The notes under the pieces are model-generated. The model did not search any database. It worked only from the letters and a program-made list of their open reading frames with translations, and was not told the origin of the DNA. A DNA stretch of 64,000 nt from an uncultured Clostridiaceae bacterium. Its GTDB lineage: Bacteria > Bacillota > Clostridia > TANB77 > CAG-508. Below, in pieces: positions 46,726 through 56,071 of the stretch (positions within the stretch are counted from its first letter, which is position 1; the number at the start of each line of letters is the position of its first letter). Where the stretch lies: positions 131,795-195,794 of the forward strand of contig CANSJQ010000002.1 in assembly GCA_947647275.1 (NCBI GenBank). The letters run 5' to 3'. The position numbers and the translations under genes are program-made.

Positions 46726-46879
46726 AAATATTCTCCTTTCCTACAAGATATTTTCTTACCTTTCTGCCCTATATATCTTGTATTTTTATAAGGAAATATG
46801 CTATAATGAAATTATAATAAGGATACCAAACTTTATTATAATCGTTCATTGCTTAGCATTGGGCGATTTTTCCTTTTCG

Positions 46880-46951
46880 TTCTACTTTATTTAAATTAAG
46901 TTATTAAATAATTTTTCCTCCTCCTTTACATTCCACTTTATTTATTATTAA
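46880..46951 (-). repeat. Two degenerate CRISPR-repeat-like units separated by 25 bp
   Basis: ttctactttatttaaattaa (46880-46899) and tttacattccactttatttattattaa (46925-46951) versus the array repeat. Confidence 0.65.
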
Positions 46952-47097
46952 ATAATTTTTAATCCTCTGGATTAATTGTATTATAATTTACTATTTATAT
47001 TTTGTCAATATATTTTTTTAATTTTATAATTAGAATTTAACTATAAAATTAAAAAACTGGATGAAAATTCCAATACTTTTCCATCCAATATTTCACA

Positions 47098-47454
47098 TTA
47101 ACTATTTATAATGTTCCACTTTTCTTCTTTAAAACCAATTAATATTTCTTTATCAGTTATTAATATTGGTCTTTTTATTAACATTCCATCACTTGCTAAT
47201 AATTCTATCTTTTCTTTATCAGTCATATTTAATAATTTATCTTTTAAGTTTAATTCTTTGTATTTTAATCCACTTGTATTAAACCATTTCTTTATATCGT
47301 ATCCACTTTTTTGTATCCACTGCGTTAGTTCTTTTGCTGTTGGAGTTTCTATAACAATATTTCTTTCTTTAAATTGAATATTGTTTTCTTCTAACCATTT
47401 TTTCGCTTTCTTGCAGGTTGAACATTTTGGGTATTGTATAAATATATTTTCCAT
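47098..47454 (-). CDS. ArsC/Spx-family reductase
   Basis: IFIQYPKCSTCKKAKKWLEENNIQFKERNIVIETPTAKELTQWI. Confidence 0.92.
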   Translation of the reverse strand: MENIFIQYPKCSTCKKAKKWLEENNIQFKERNIVIETPTAKELTQWIQKSGYDIKKWFNTSGLKYKELNLKDKLLNMTDKEKIELLASDGMLIKRPILITDKEILIGFKEEKWNIINS

Positions 47455-47648
47455 CTTATTTTTCTCCCTTATACCTGTTTTATTTTATGCTTTACTTTTT
47501 TATTATATTTAAATTAACATATACTAAGAGATATCATATATACATTAAAAATACTATATATAGTTTAAATTATTATATTCTTTTACAATTTCATCGTATA
47601 ATTTCGTATATTATTTATCCCATCTTATGCTAGTATTAATAATTATCT

Positions 47649-49436
47649 TTAATTATTTTTAATAATGCCAGTACATTTATTGAGTTGTGCCCTTAATTCA
47701 TCATCGCAAGCATATATGTATAATCCATTAATTCCTCGAGTCATTAAAACTCTAACTTCATGCCTAAGTAATTCTTCTCCAAATTTTTTTGAGGTTCCAT
47801 CAGATAATGTTCTATTTCTAGTTGCTTTTTCATTACAACTTTTACTTGGGTCAAAAACAATATGTCCATTCCTATATTTTACAGATGGTCCTAAAATCAC
47901 TCCTACATAATTTAAATCAAATCCTTGAATTGTATATGTTGAGCCTACTTCGTTAATTGTTTGAGGTTGTTCTGCCCAAGAAAGTTCTTTTATGTTTCTT
48001 TTTCCCATTCTATCTAATTTTTTTTGTAATTCTCTATTCCATGGTTTATGCCATTGCCCTATTTTTACTTCCCAATATTTACTTTGACAGTTTTTGTGAT
48101 CTTTTTCACTATATGGCCAATCATAAGTTGCAACCAATCTTGATAATTTTGTTTTATTTTTTAAAGCTTTGGCTTTAATTTCTTTATATAATGTTTCTGG
48201 ATCATTAAAAATTTTTATATCATAATTACCTAAGTTCTTTGGCATATTCTTTATTATTCTTTGTTTAGTAAATGAATTTATCCAATCTATTACCTCTTTA
48301 TTAGCATTCATTCTAAGTTGATTTTCAAGTTTAATATAATTTTTATTTTTTATAGCTTTATTTCTATATTCTTGTAATAATTCGTATTCCCAATATTGTT
48401 CTGTTGTTAATATTTGATCTTCATCAAACATTACAACTACTACTTTGGCTCTATCTATTATATCTTTTAATTGATTTTTACCTGTATAAGCTTGTTTTCC
48501 TTGTGTTAATAGCAGATGTGCTTCATCAATAAAAACAACATCTACTGGATTATCAATTGAATGTTTATTAATAAAAGGTGTTGGCTTATATACTACTTGT
48601 CCATATTTATCTATAATACCTAATTTATCAAATATTTGTCTGTATACTGTAATTTGTTCATTATGATTTACTAATAAAAAACAATTTGAACATTCATATC
48701 CTAAATCATATTCATCATTATTTTTTTCTTCTTCATATCTACAAAATAATTCGTAAAATGTACTACTATTTAATACTGTTTTTCCTGTACCTGCTTCTCC
48801 TTCAATAAAAATTAATTGACCCCTTTTATTATTTTTTAATGCACTATGTACTTTATCTATAATCATTTCTTTAGCTTTTTGTTGTTCTTCTTTAAGTTTG
48901 TGTAATGGAGAAGCTTTAAAAACAGCAGAATCTTTAATATAAATTTGTAATGGAAATATTTCCTTATTATCTTTTCTAAGTTTTTTCCATATTTTTTCAA
49001 AAATATCATCTACCTCATTAGATGTATAATAATGATTTTGCGCATTACCTCTTCCATTATGGACTTTTTTTATATTTTCTGCACTCATTAAATAATGAAT
49101 TAATTTATTTTCTATATCAAGAGTCATTGATTTATTAAAATGTTCATGTGCTATTACATATAATTCAGCATTTTTATTTAATAAATTGTGTTGCCATTTA
49201 TTTTTATCAGACATTTTACTATAATGTTGTCTTGTTCTTTTAAAAATATTATTTGACTCTCCTATATATACTTCATGTTTTTTTCCTTTTTTCCATTCAT
49301 GAATATAAACTGTTGGAAAATTCATAATAATATCTTTTGTTTTTTTATTTTTTAAATTAGCAATATCTTCTTCAAATAACTTTAATGCATTAATATTGTT
49401 TGGAATCTTTTTTACAATTGGCTCTGGTATTGACAT
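47649..49436 (-). CDS. GIY-YIG nuclease fused to DUF2075 (SF1-like helicase/ATPase)
   Basis: VYIHEW...HEVYIGESNNIFKRTRQH; GEAGTGKT; VVFIDEAHLLL; TIQGFDLNYVGVILGP. Confidence 0.9.
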   Translation of the reverse strand: MSIPEPIVKKIPNNINALKLFEEDIANLKNKKTKDIIMNFPTVYIHEWKKGKKHEVYIGESNNIFKRTRQHYSKMSDKNKWQHNLLNKNAELYVIAHEHFNKSMTLDIENKLIHYLMSAENIKKVHNGRGNAQNHYYTSNEVDDIFEKIWKKLRKDNKEIFPLQIYIKDSAVFKASPLHKLKEEQQKAKEMIIDKVHSALKNNKRGQLIFIEGEAGTGKTVLNSSTFYELFCRYEEEKNNDEYDLGYECSNCFLLVNHNEQITVYRQIFDKLGIIDKYGQVVYKPTPFINKHSIDNPVDVVFIDEAHLLLTQGKQAYTGKNQLKDIIDRAKVVVVMFDEDQILTTEQYWEYELLQEYRNKAIKNKNYIKLENQLRMNANKEVIDWINSFTKQRIIKNMPKNLGNYDIKIFNDPETLYKEIKAKALKNKTKLSRLVATYDWPYSEKDHKNCQSKYWEVKIGQWHKPWNRELQKKLDRMGKRNIKELSWAEQPQTINEVGSTYTIQGFDLNYVGVILGPSVKYRNGHIVFDPSKSCNEKATRNRTLSDGTSKKFGEELLRHEVRVLMTRGINGLYIYACDDELRAQLNKCTGIIKNN

Positions 49437-49469
49437 ATTTTTACCTTTCTTTATTAGATATATTATTAC

Positions 49470-49787
49470 CTATAATTTATTATATTTTGTACTTACCCCT
49501 TTTGCTTTTTCTACTGGATATTTTTTTCTTGTTTTTTCTAATTTTTTTAATATAATTTCTTCTGGATTAACTTCTAACTTCATAGCCATTTGAATACAAT
49601 ATGTAAATACATCTGCTAATTCTTCGCATACTTCATCTTTATTATATTCATCTGTATTCCATTGAAAGCATTCTAAAAGTTCTCCCGCTTCAATTGATAT
49701 TGATTTTGCTAAATTCTCTGGTGAATGAAATTGATCCCAATCTCTTTCTTTATTAAATTCCCTTATTTCATTAATTATTTTTTCCAT
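49470..49787 (-). CDS. MazG-like nucleotide pyrophosphohydrolase
   Basis: IEAGELLECFQW...EELADVFTYCIQMA. Confidence 0.92.
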   Translation of the reverse strand: MEKIINEIREFNKERDWDQFHSPENLAKSISIEAGELLECFQWNTDEYNKDEVCEELADVFTYCIQMAMKLEVNPEEIILKKLEKTRKKYPVEKAKGVSTKYNKL

Positions 49788-49985
49788 TACTACATCTCTC
49801 TTTCTTTGACGTTAAGGTTTTTAGATTATTTATTAATAACTTTACCACATTTTTCCTTTTTTCTCAATATTTTTGACATTATTTTTATATTTTGTAGCTA
49901 CAACTTTTCTATCTTCAATTAAAAATGCTCTTACTGCTTTTCTAACTTTTTTCATATATCTTTCTTCCAATCTTATATATATTAA

Positions 49986-50570
49986 CTACCATTCAATTAT
50001 ATTTAGGTTATTAAATCTATTTTTCCAAGCTGCAACCTTTTTATTATACAATTCTTCTGAATTTGCTTTGTGCTTTATTGGTCTAACTGTTCTACTAAAT
50101 ATATCACTTAATCCATAAGGTGCATATATTTCAATCTTGTTATTCTTTTTAGTTATTCCAATTGCATGAACAGTAGCAATCCACTGGTCTATGGCATCTT
50201 CTGAATTTTTATATTGATCTATATTTTTGTTTTCATTTTTTTTCCATAAATGCATTCTTGCTTCATTATGAACATCAAATTCGTAATTCATATCTTTAAA
50301 ATATTGGCTTATATTATATTCTAACTTTTTTTCATCTTCTTTAGAAAGATTGTTAGAATCATAATAAATAATGTCTATATCTTTTATATTATAATTTAGG
50401 GGATTATTATCATAATAATTCCAAATAGTTTGGAAAACTGCTCCTGCTGCAATATAAAAATTTGGTAGATTTAATGATTGAATATAATCTAATATTAGCA
50501 TTAAATCTTTATTTTGTTTTATTATTGATATAAATTTTTCATTTTGTTCACTTATACATTTATATTTCAT
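49986..50570 (-). CDS. Nucleotidyltransferase family protein (PF06042-like)
   Basis: FYIAAGAVFQTIWNY...IKDIDIIYYD...DQWIATVHAIGI. Confidence 0.8.
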   Translation of the reverse strand: MKYKCISEQNEKFISIIKQNKDLMLILDYIQSLNLPNFYIAAGAVFQTIWNYYDNNPLNYNIKDIDIIYYDSNNLSKEDEKKLEYNISQYFKDMNYEFDVHNEARMHLWKKNENKNIDQYKNSEDAIDQWIATVHAIGITKKNNKIEIYAPYGLSDIFSRTVRPIKHKANSEELYNKKVAAWKNRFNNLNIIEW

Positions 50571-50581
50571 TTTATTTCCCT

Positions 50582-51358
50582 CTATTTTATTATCTTTTCT
50601 TCTACAAATTTATTTATAATTTCTCTTATATTTTCCATTCTTTCTTTATCTTTGTAGTCAAATCTACCTATTAGCACATTTATATAATCATTTTCTTTTA
50701 CTATTTTATATGTTACATCAAAATTTAAATCAAATGTAAATGCCAATGTACAAACCCAGAAATCTAATGGCGTTATTCTATCATGAATGTCTACACATCT
50801 TTTGTTTAATACTGCATCATATACTTTACTGCTTAATAAACTTTCTTCCATATCTTCTTTTTTATTTACTCGTGTAGGAAATATAGTTTCTATACTTTCT
50901 TCTTTTTTTACTCTATAATTGTCTAATTTATCAGCATCTCTTATTATTTTTGAATGTAGAAGGGTTCTTTCATCTAAGCCCTTTTCTATTTCTAGTTTAC
51001 TATGATTTTCTATTGCTTTTTTTATTATTTCATCATATTGTCTATCTTCTATAAAGTTTTTTATTAGTCCCTGTTCAAATAACATTTTTGAACCATGCAT
51101 TGCATGATTAAATTTAACACTATTTAGTTCATTTAGAACTTTTAATTCTTCAAATCTTCCTATGTCATGTAATATACCGATTAACTCTGCAAGTTCTATT
51201 TCTTCTTCATTTAGTTTTAGTTCTTCTGCAATTTTTTTTGCATTTTCTGCCACATGATATGTATGTACTACTTTTATTTTAAAGCTTACATGTTCTTTGT
51301 CGTCATATCCTTCTAAAAAATCTTTAAATGCTATTTTTGCTTTTTTAATATCTATCAT
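50582..51358 (-). CDS. HD-domain phosphohydrolase
   Basis: HTYHVAENAKKIAEEL...LIGILHDIGRFEEL. Confidence 0.9.
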   Translation of the reverse strand: MIDIKKAKIAFKDFLEGYDDKEHVSFKIKVVHTYHVAENAKKIAEELKLNEEEIELAELIGILHDIGRFEELKVLNELNSVKFNHAMHGSKMLFEQGLIKNFIEDRQYDEIIKKAIENHSKLEIEKGLDERTLLHSKIIRDADKLDNYRVKKEESIETIFPTRVNKKEDMEESLLSSKVYDAVLNKRCVDIHDRITPLDFWVCTLAFTFDLNFDVTYKIVKENDYINVLIGRFDYKDKERMENIREIINKFVEEKIIK

Positions 51359-51564
51359 ATAACCTCCTATTATCTTTTAATTCTTTATCATGAATTTCTC
51401 TTTTTACTCTTTGTACTGCTATTTCTTCTATATCCATTATTATTTTTTTCTTATTATATCATGCCATCTACGATTTTCATAGAGTATACTGACACTTCTG
51501 CTATTTTTTTGCCATTTTTTTGTGGCAATAAAAAATCAAGGAACTTTAAATTCCTTGATAAATC

Positions 51565-51609
51565 TGGTTGCGGGGGTAAGACTCGAACTTACGACCTTCG
51601 GGTTATGAG
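51565..51609 (-). other. Truncated initiator tRNA-Met(CAU) 3' half: att site
   Basis: Minus strand CTCATAACCCGAAGGTCGTAAGTTCGAGTCTTACCCCCGCAACCA: anticodon loop, T-arm GTAAG-TTCGAGT-CTTAC and CCA; 5' half absent. Confidence 0.88.
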
Positions 51610-51861
51610 GATTTAATAAGTGTTTTTGAGAAATTTTGTTAACTTGAGTTTTTATTGGTTTTAATAGGGTTATATCGAATTGATGTGATTATGAATTAGG
51701 TTAAATTTTGTACTTTTTTGCAACGATTGTCCCCAATTTGTCCCCAGTTTTTTAAGGCATCAAATATATGAAATTTCAATGAATTCTTAAATTTGTTTTT
51801 GCAGGTTTTATTGTGTTTTGATGTGCTTAATTTGAAATTTATAAAAATGGAGGTTTTAACA

Positions 51862-52167
51862 ATGAATAATTTTAGAGAGGTTAATGAGGATATTTTAAGA
51901 GATTGGTTTAATTTTAGAGAGGAAGATTTATGTTCTTTGACTTGTGATGAGGATAGAAAACATCATATTTATTTTGAAGGGATTTCTGAAAGAATACTTA
52001 AAAATGTTCCTAAACAAAATCAGAAGTATGTTCAAAAACAACTTGATCAGCTTGATAAGAATTTTACGGATTATATTGATTATTGGAATGAGAAATATTA
52101 TAGGAATGGGTTTTGTGATGGAGTGCAACTGATTATGGGTTGCCGTAATAATAATGTTTCATTTTAA
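51862..52167 (+). CDS. Hypothetical protein
   Basis: MNNFREVNEDILRDWFNF...NGFCDGVQLIMG after ggaggt. Confidence 0.6.
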   Translation: MNNFREVNEDILRDWFNFREEDLCSLTCDEDRKHHIYFEGISERILKNVPKQNQKYVQKQLDQLDKNFTDYIDYWNEKYYRNGFCDGVQLIMGCRNNNVSF

Positions 52168-52221
52168 AGTGCAAAATTTGCACTTTAAAGTAGCAGAAAG
52201 GCGAGATTAATTCTCGCCTTT
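52162..52221 (+). terminator. Two consecutive hairpins (ttaaagtgcaaa/tttgcactttaa; ggcgaga/tctcgcc)
   Basis: Perfect inverted repeats spanning the stop codon and between convergent genes. Confidence 0.6.
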
Positions 52222-52230
52222 ACTTACTTA

Positions 52231-52461
52231 TTAATTTTCATCTTTCAACTCTAACTTTACTGTATTATTAATTTCGTTAATCATATCAGTAATTTGATTT
52301 TTCTCTTCTTCAACAATTTCTGGCTCAAATATTATTTCTTCTAATTCTTCTCCACTATATAACATATTTATAAATTGTATATAATCAAATTTAATGCTTT
52401 TATTATTAAATTTTATAGTAATATTCCAACTTTTACTTCTTTTTTTGATATCTATTTTCAT
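52231..52461 (-). CDS. Hypothetical small protein
   Basis: 76 aa ORF abutting the TrlF-like gene. Confidence 0.5.
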   Translation of the reverse strand: MKIDIKKRSKSWNITIKFNNKSIKFDYIQFINMLYSGEELEEIIFEPEIVEEEKNQITDMINEINNTVKLELKDEN

Positions 52462-54785
52462 TAATCTTCCTCCCTATATTTCTTGAAATTATATTTTTTA
52501 AATCTCTTCTTAATTGCTTTCTTTCCTCCATCTGTTATTTCAGCAATATAATCTATCACTGGTTTTTCATCTATTTCCCCTTCTAACTTTTCTGAAACAA
52601 TTTTTATTTTATTATCTGAATTTCTACATAGTATTATATTTTGAGCATCACCTAACATAGGAATCGTTGCATTATGTGATACTATTAGAACCTGTTTATT
52701 TAGTTTGGCTCTTTTTAAACTTTTTATCAATCCGTCATTAATGTAACTATTCGCTAAGTTATCTTCTGGCTGATCAATTATTAATGGAGCATTATCTTCA
52801 TCATATTTTAACATTATATCTAATATTATTGCCGTCTTCCACCCTGGACTTAACTTTTCAAAGTCATTTCCTTTAAAATCAATAACCTTATACACTTTCC
52901 TATTTTTGCTTGATATGTCATTATATATATTGTTTGCAAAATCCTCATAATTTGATATTTTAGATTTTACGAAATTTCCTTTAAACAGATCCTTAGGCTT
53001 CAAATCAGATAATGATAATATTTTAATTTTTTTTGTATTAATATAACTTTTGATTGTATCTAAAAGAATCTCTTCAGATATTTTTAGATTGTTAATTATA
53101 TATAGTTTATTACCTTCAAATTCTTTTTCAATACTTTTTATCTCATAATTTATACCTAACATTGCTTTTAGAGATTCATAAAATTCATTTGTTCCAGAAA
53201 TATAAGAAGCAATATTTTTAATTAATGATTTTTTATTTTTTATAATACTTGAATTGTTTGAATTTCTCGTATTTATTTGATCATCATATTTCTTTATATA
53301 TTTATTTATAATTTTTCTTATCTTTTCTTCAAATTTATATTTTTTATTCAGTTCTGTTAAATCATCTATTATAATATCAAAATTTTCTTCATTTCCTTCA
53401 TATAATGGGTTTCTTTTTACAGCTTTTTTAATCTCCTTTATTTGCTTTATATCATTTGTCATATCATCTTTTGTATATTTTATTTTCTCTATCAAGTCAT
53501 CATGGACTTCTAATAATTGAATATGATTTTCCGTTACTTCTCCTTTAGTTAATAGATTATTAATATTTGGTATTTTCTTTATTTTTTCATAAGATGTTTC
53601 TACTTTTTTTATAGATTTAACAAAATTATTCAAAATTCTCTTTATTTCTGATAATTGTACATCTATAGCATTTTGATTGTATTCATCCTCTGGAAATAAA
53701 TCTTTTATTATAGGAATTGTATTCAATTCATTTTTATTTCTTATAGCTTTAGCTATAAAATTTTGTTCTATGTAATATGGCTCTGCACCTAATTCATCTT
53801 CTATTTTCATATTTGATATTTCAAAATCTTCTTCATATTCACAATCTTCTATTTGATTAATAATCTTATTATACACAGAATCAACAAATAATGACTTACC
53901 TGATGATGATTCTCCTATTATTACATTTAGACCTTGTGTCAATTCAACATCTATATCTATTTTTTCATTTTTTAATTTTATGGATTTTATTATATTATAA
54001 TCATCCAAGGTTGGATTAATTTCATACTCTAATCTACTATCTTCAGATAAAGCTAACTTTAATCCTCTAAAATCCGGACTAGCATACATCCAAGTAGGAA
54101 CAAATTCACTAGCCTCATCTGATTTAGCTGATGGATATTTTGTTGGATTATAATTATCCGAACCTGTAATTAAATTTACAAAACTTCCTATCCCTAGTTT
54201 TCTCAAATATTCCTTAGTGCCTTCTAATCCTTTATTACTTCTCGCTGAAAAGCCCTCAATTTGATTATAATATATAGTTCTTTCTATTGTCTCATCACAT
54301 GTAGAATTAGGGTCTATTGATGTTTCAAAAGTAGCATGATTTTGTCCTCCATGTGGAATCAATATAAAATCATAATTTTCAAACGAATTTATTATTTTAT
54401 CTATTTTAGGAATACTATTATCCATTTTTTCTACTAATTTCTTTGGATAAAGTTCATCTAATATTAAATTCAGGTTATCTATCTCTTTATCGTTAATATT
54501 TTTAATATCAAAATAAATATGACAGTGATAAGCTGGCTTTGTTTCATGATTTTTTATATGTAATTCTGTACCTAAAATAATCTTTATGTTTTCTTCCTTT
54601 TTATTGATAAATTTTAAATACGCATCTTTGTTTATAGTGTTATGATCAGTTAATGATATTAGAGCTTGTCTTCCATTTGATTTTTTATTTATATTTCTTA
54701 TTAGTTCATCTATATTATAATTTTTATTCAAATTATCTGCATTCTCAGATGTATGAATATGTAAATCAACATATATTGCTTCCAT
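52461..54785 (-). CDS. TrlF-like PHP domain + ABC/SMC-type ATPase
   Basis: DLHIHTSENAD, LTDHNTINKD; GESSSGKSLFVD; LSPGWKTAIILDIML...PLIIDQPEDNL; LIVSHNATIPML. Confidence 0.85.
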   Translation of the reverse strand: MEAIYVDLHIHTSENADNLNKNYNIDELIRNINKKSNGRQALISLTDHNTINKDAYLKFINKKEENIKIILGTELHIKNHETKPAYHCHIYFDIKNINDKEIDNLNLILDELYPKKLVEKMDNSIPKIDKIINSFENYDFILIPHGGQNHATFETSIDPNSTCDETIERTIYYNQIEGFSARSNKGLEGTKEYLRKLGIGSFVNLITGSDNYNPTKYPSAKSDEASEFVPTWMYASPDFRGLKLALSEDSRLEYEINPTLDDYNIIKSIKLKNEKIDIDVELTQGLNVIIGESSSGKSLFVDSVYNKIINQIEDCEYEEDFEISNMKIEDELGAEPYYIEQNFIAKAIRNKNELNTIPIIKDLFPEDEYNQNAIDVQLSEIKRILNNFVKSIKKVETSYEKIKKIPNINNLLTKGEVTENHIQLLEVHDDLIEKIKYTKDDMTNDIKQIKEIKKAVKRNPLYEGNEENFDIIIDDLTELNKKYKFEEKIRKIINKYIKKYDDQINTRNSNNSSIIKNKKSLIKNIASYISGTNEFYESLKAMLGINYEIKSIEKEFEGNKLYIINNLKISEEILLDTIKSYINTKKIKILSLSDLKPKDLFKGNFVKSKISNYEDFANNIYNDISSKNRKVYKVIDFKGNDFEKLSPGWKTAIILDIMLKYDEDNAPLIIDQPEDNLANSYINDGLIKSLKRAKLNKQVLIVSHNATIPMLGDAQNIILCRNSDNKIKIVSEKLEGEIDEKPVIDYIAEITDGGKKAIKKRFKKYNFKKYREED

Positions 54786-55180
54786 TATTTTTCTCCTTTT
54801 TGTTTATTAAATGCTTCTTTTATTGCCTTATCTAGTTGTTCTTGTACACTGTCTTTATTAAAAATACTTCCAAATATTTGACTTGTTGCACTATTTATTG
54901 ACTCATTATTAGCAATTTCTGTAGTTTTTTCATTTTCGTTTTCTAATTTTAATATTTCTAACTTATATTTTTGTTCAATTTCTTTTAATTCAAGTTCTAA
55001 CTTATGTTTTTCCTTCATTGCTTCAATATCTATTTTATGTTGGTTCATCAACTTTTCCATATCAGCTGTATTTTGTATTTTTAATACTTCAATGTCTTTT
55101 TTGTTTCCACTTCTAGCCACTAGATATGTTATAATTCCACTTAATAATGCAGTTATAATCGAAAAAATATGTGTTTCCAT
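54785..55180 (-). CDS. Hypothetical TM + coiled-coil protein
   Basis: N-terminal hydrophobic segment then charged heptads; overlaps downstream start. Confidence 0.6.
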   Translation of the reverse strand: METHIFSIITALLSGIITYLVARSGNKKDIEVLKIQNTADMEKLMNQHKIDIEAMKEKHKLELELKEIEQKYKLEILKLENENEKTTEIANNESINSATSQIFGSIFNKDSVQEQLDKAIKEAFNKQKGEK

Positions 55181-55326
55181 CTCTTATCACCTCTTTCCCA
55201 TAATCTCATTTATCTTTGCACCCAAGTACTTGTTATCATTATTATAATTTTTTTTAATTAATAATTCTATATAAAATCTGACCAGAAAAATATAATTTTT
55301 TTAAATTTTTGAGTCATATTGTATCA

Positions 55327-55665
55327 TTATATAATTTCTTTCGCTTCCCTTTCACTTTTAAAATAAAGTATCTTTTTTAAAGTTTCTTTCTTTTCCTCTA
55401 ATGATATTTTATCGTTCTCAAAGTATCGTTTTGCTATTTGTAAAATTTGCTCTGAATTTAATGCTTTTTTATTAAATAAATTGTCCATACTAACTTCAAA
55501 ATAATCACTAACTATTACAGCATCATATAGACTCATTTCTCTCCTACCTGTTTCCCAACTTGACACCTTAGATCGACTTATGTTTAAATCTTCAGCCATT
55601 TTTTCTTGCGATACCCCTTTTAGCATTCTCTGTACTTTCAAGTCAATTCCTAATCTTTCATTCAT
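55327..55665 (-). CDS. XRE-family HTH regulator
   Basis: LKVQRMLKGVSQEKMAEDLNISRSKVSSWETGRREMS. Confidence 0.9.
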   Translation of the reverse strand: MNERLGIDLKVQRMLKGVSQEKMAEDLNISRSKVSSWETGRREMSLYDAVIVSDYFEVSMDNLFNKKALNSEQILQIAKRYFENDKISLEEKKETLKKILYFKSEREAKEII

Positions 55666-55810
55666 TTACTTCCTCCAATTTTTCTCATATATATCATATT
55701 TGCTATAAAAAATTTGTCGAAACTTGTAATTTATTATCAAAAAAGCAAAATAATTCTGTAATTTTGTTTTATTACATATTATTTTGCTTTTCTTTTGTTA
55801 TTCATATATA

Positions 55811-55996
55811 TTAGTAATCGCCTTTAACTTCTGTTCCATCATCTAAAATTTTAACTATTTTGCTAAAATCTTTTGCACCTATATGTGCATAATAGCTTCC
55901 ACCATCAATATAACACGATTCACATTTACAAGATACTAAATCATGCACACTTTTTGATTCAATTATATCTCCACAAATCAAACATTTAATTTTCAT
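55811..55996 (-). CDS. Small zinc-ribbon-like protein
   Basis: MKIKCLICGDIIESK...CKCESCYIDGGSYY. Confidence 0.6.
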   Translation of the reverse strand: MKIKCLICGDIIESKSVHDLVSCKCESCYIDGGSYYAHIGAKDFSKIVKILDDGTEVKGDY

Positions 55997-56071
55997 ATTT
56001 ATTCACCTATTATTTATTTTTTAATTTATTCCTATGAATTTCTATATCTTAACATTTGATCAAGCTTTTAC

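Noticed and set aside
51560-51615. Functional tRNA-Met gene
   Set aside because: Only the half from anticodon loop to CCA is present; D-arm and 5' acceptor are missing.
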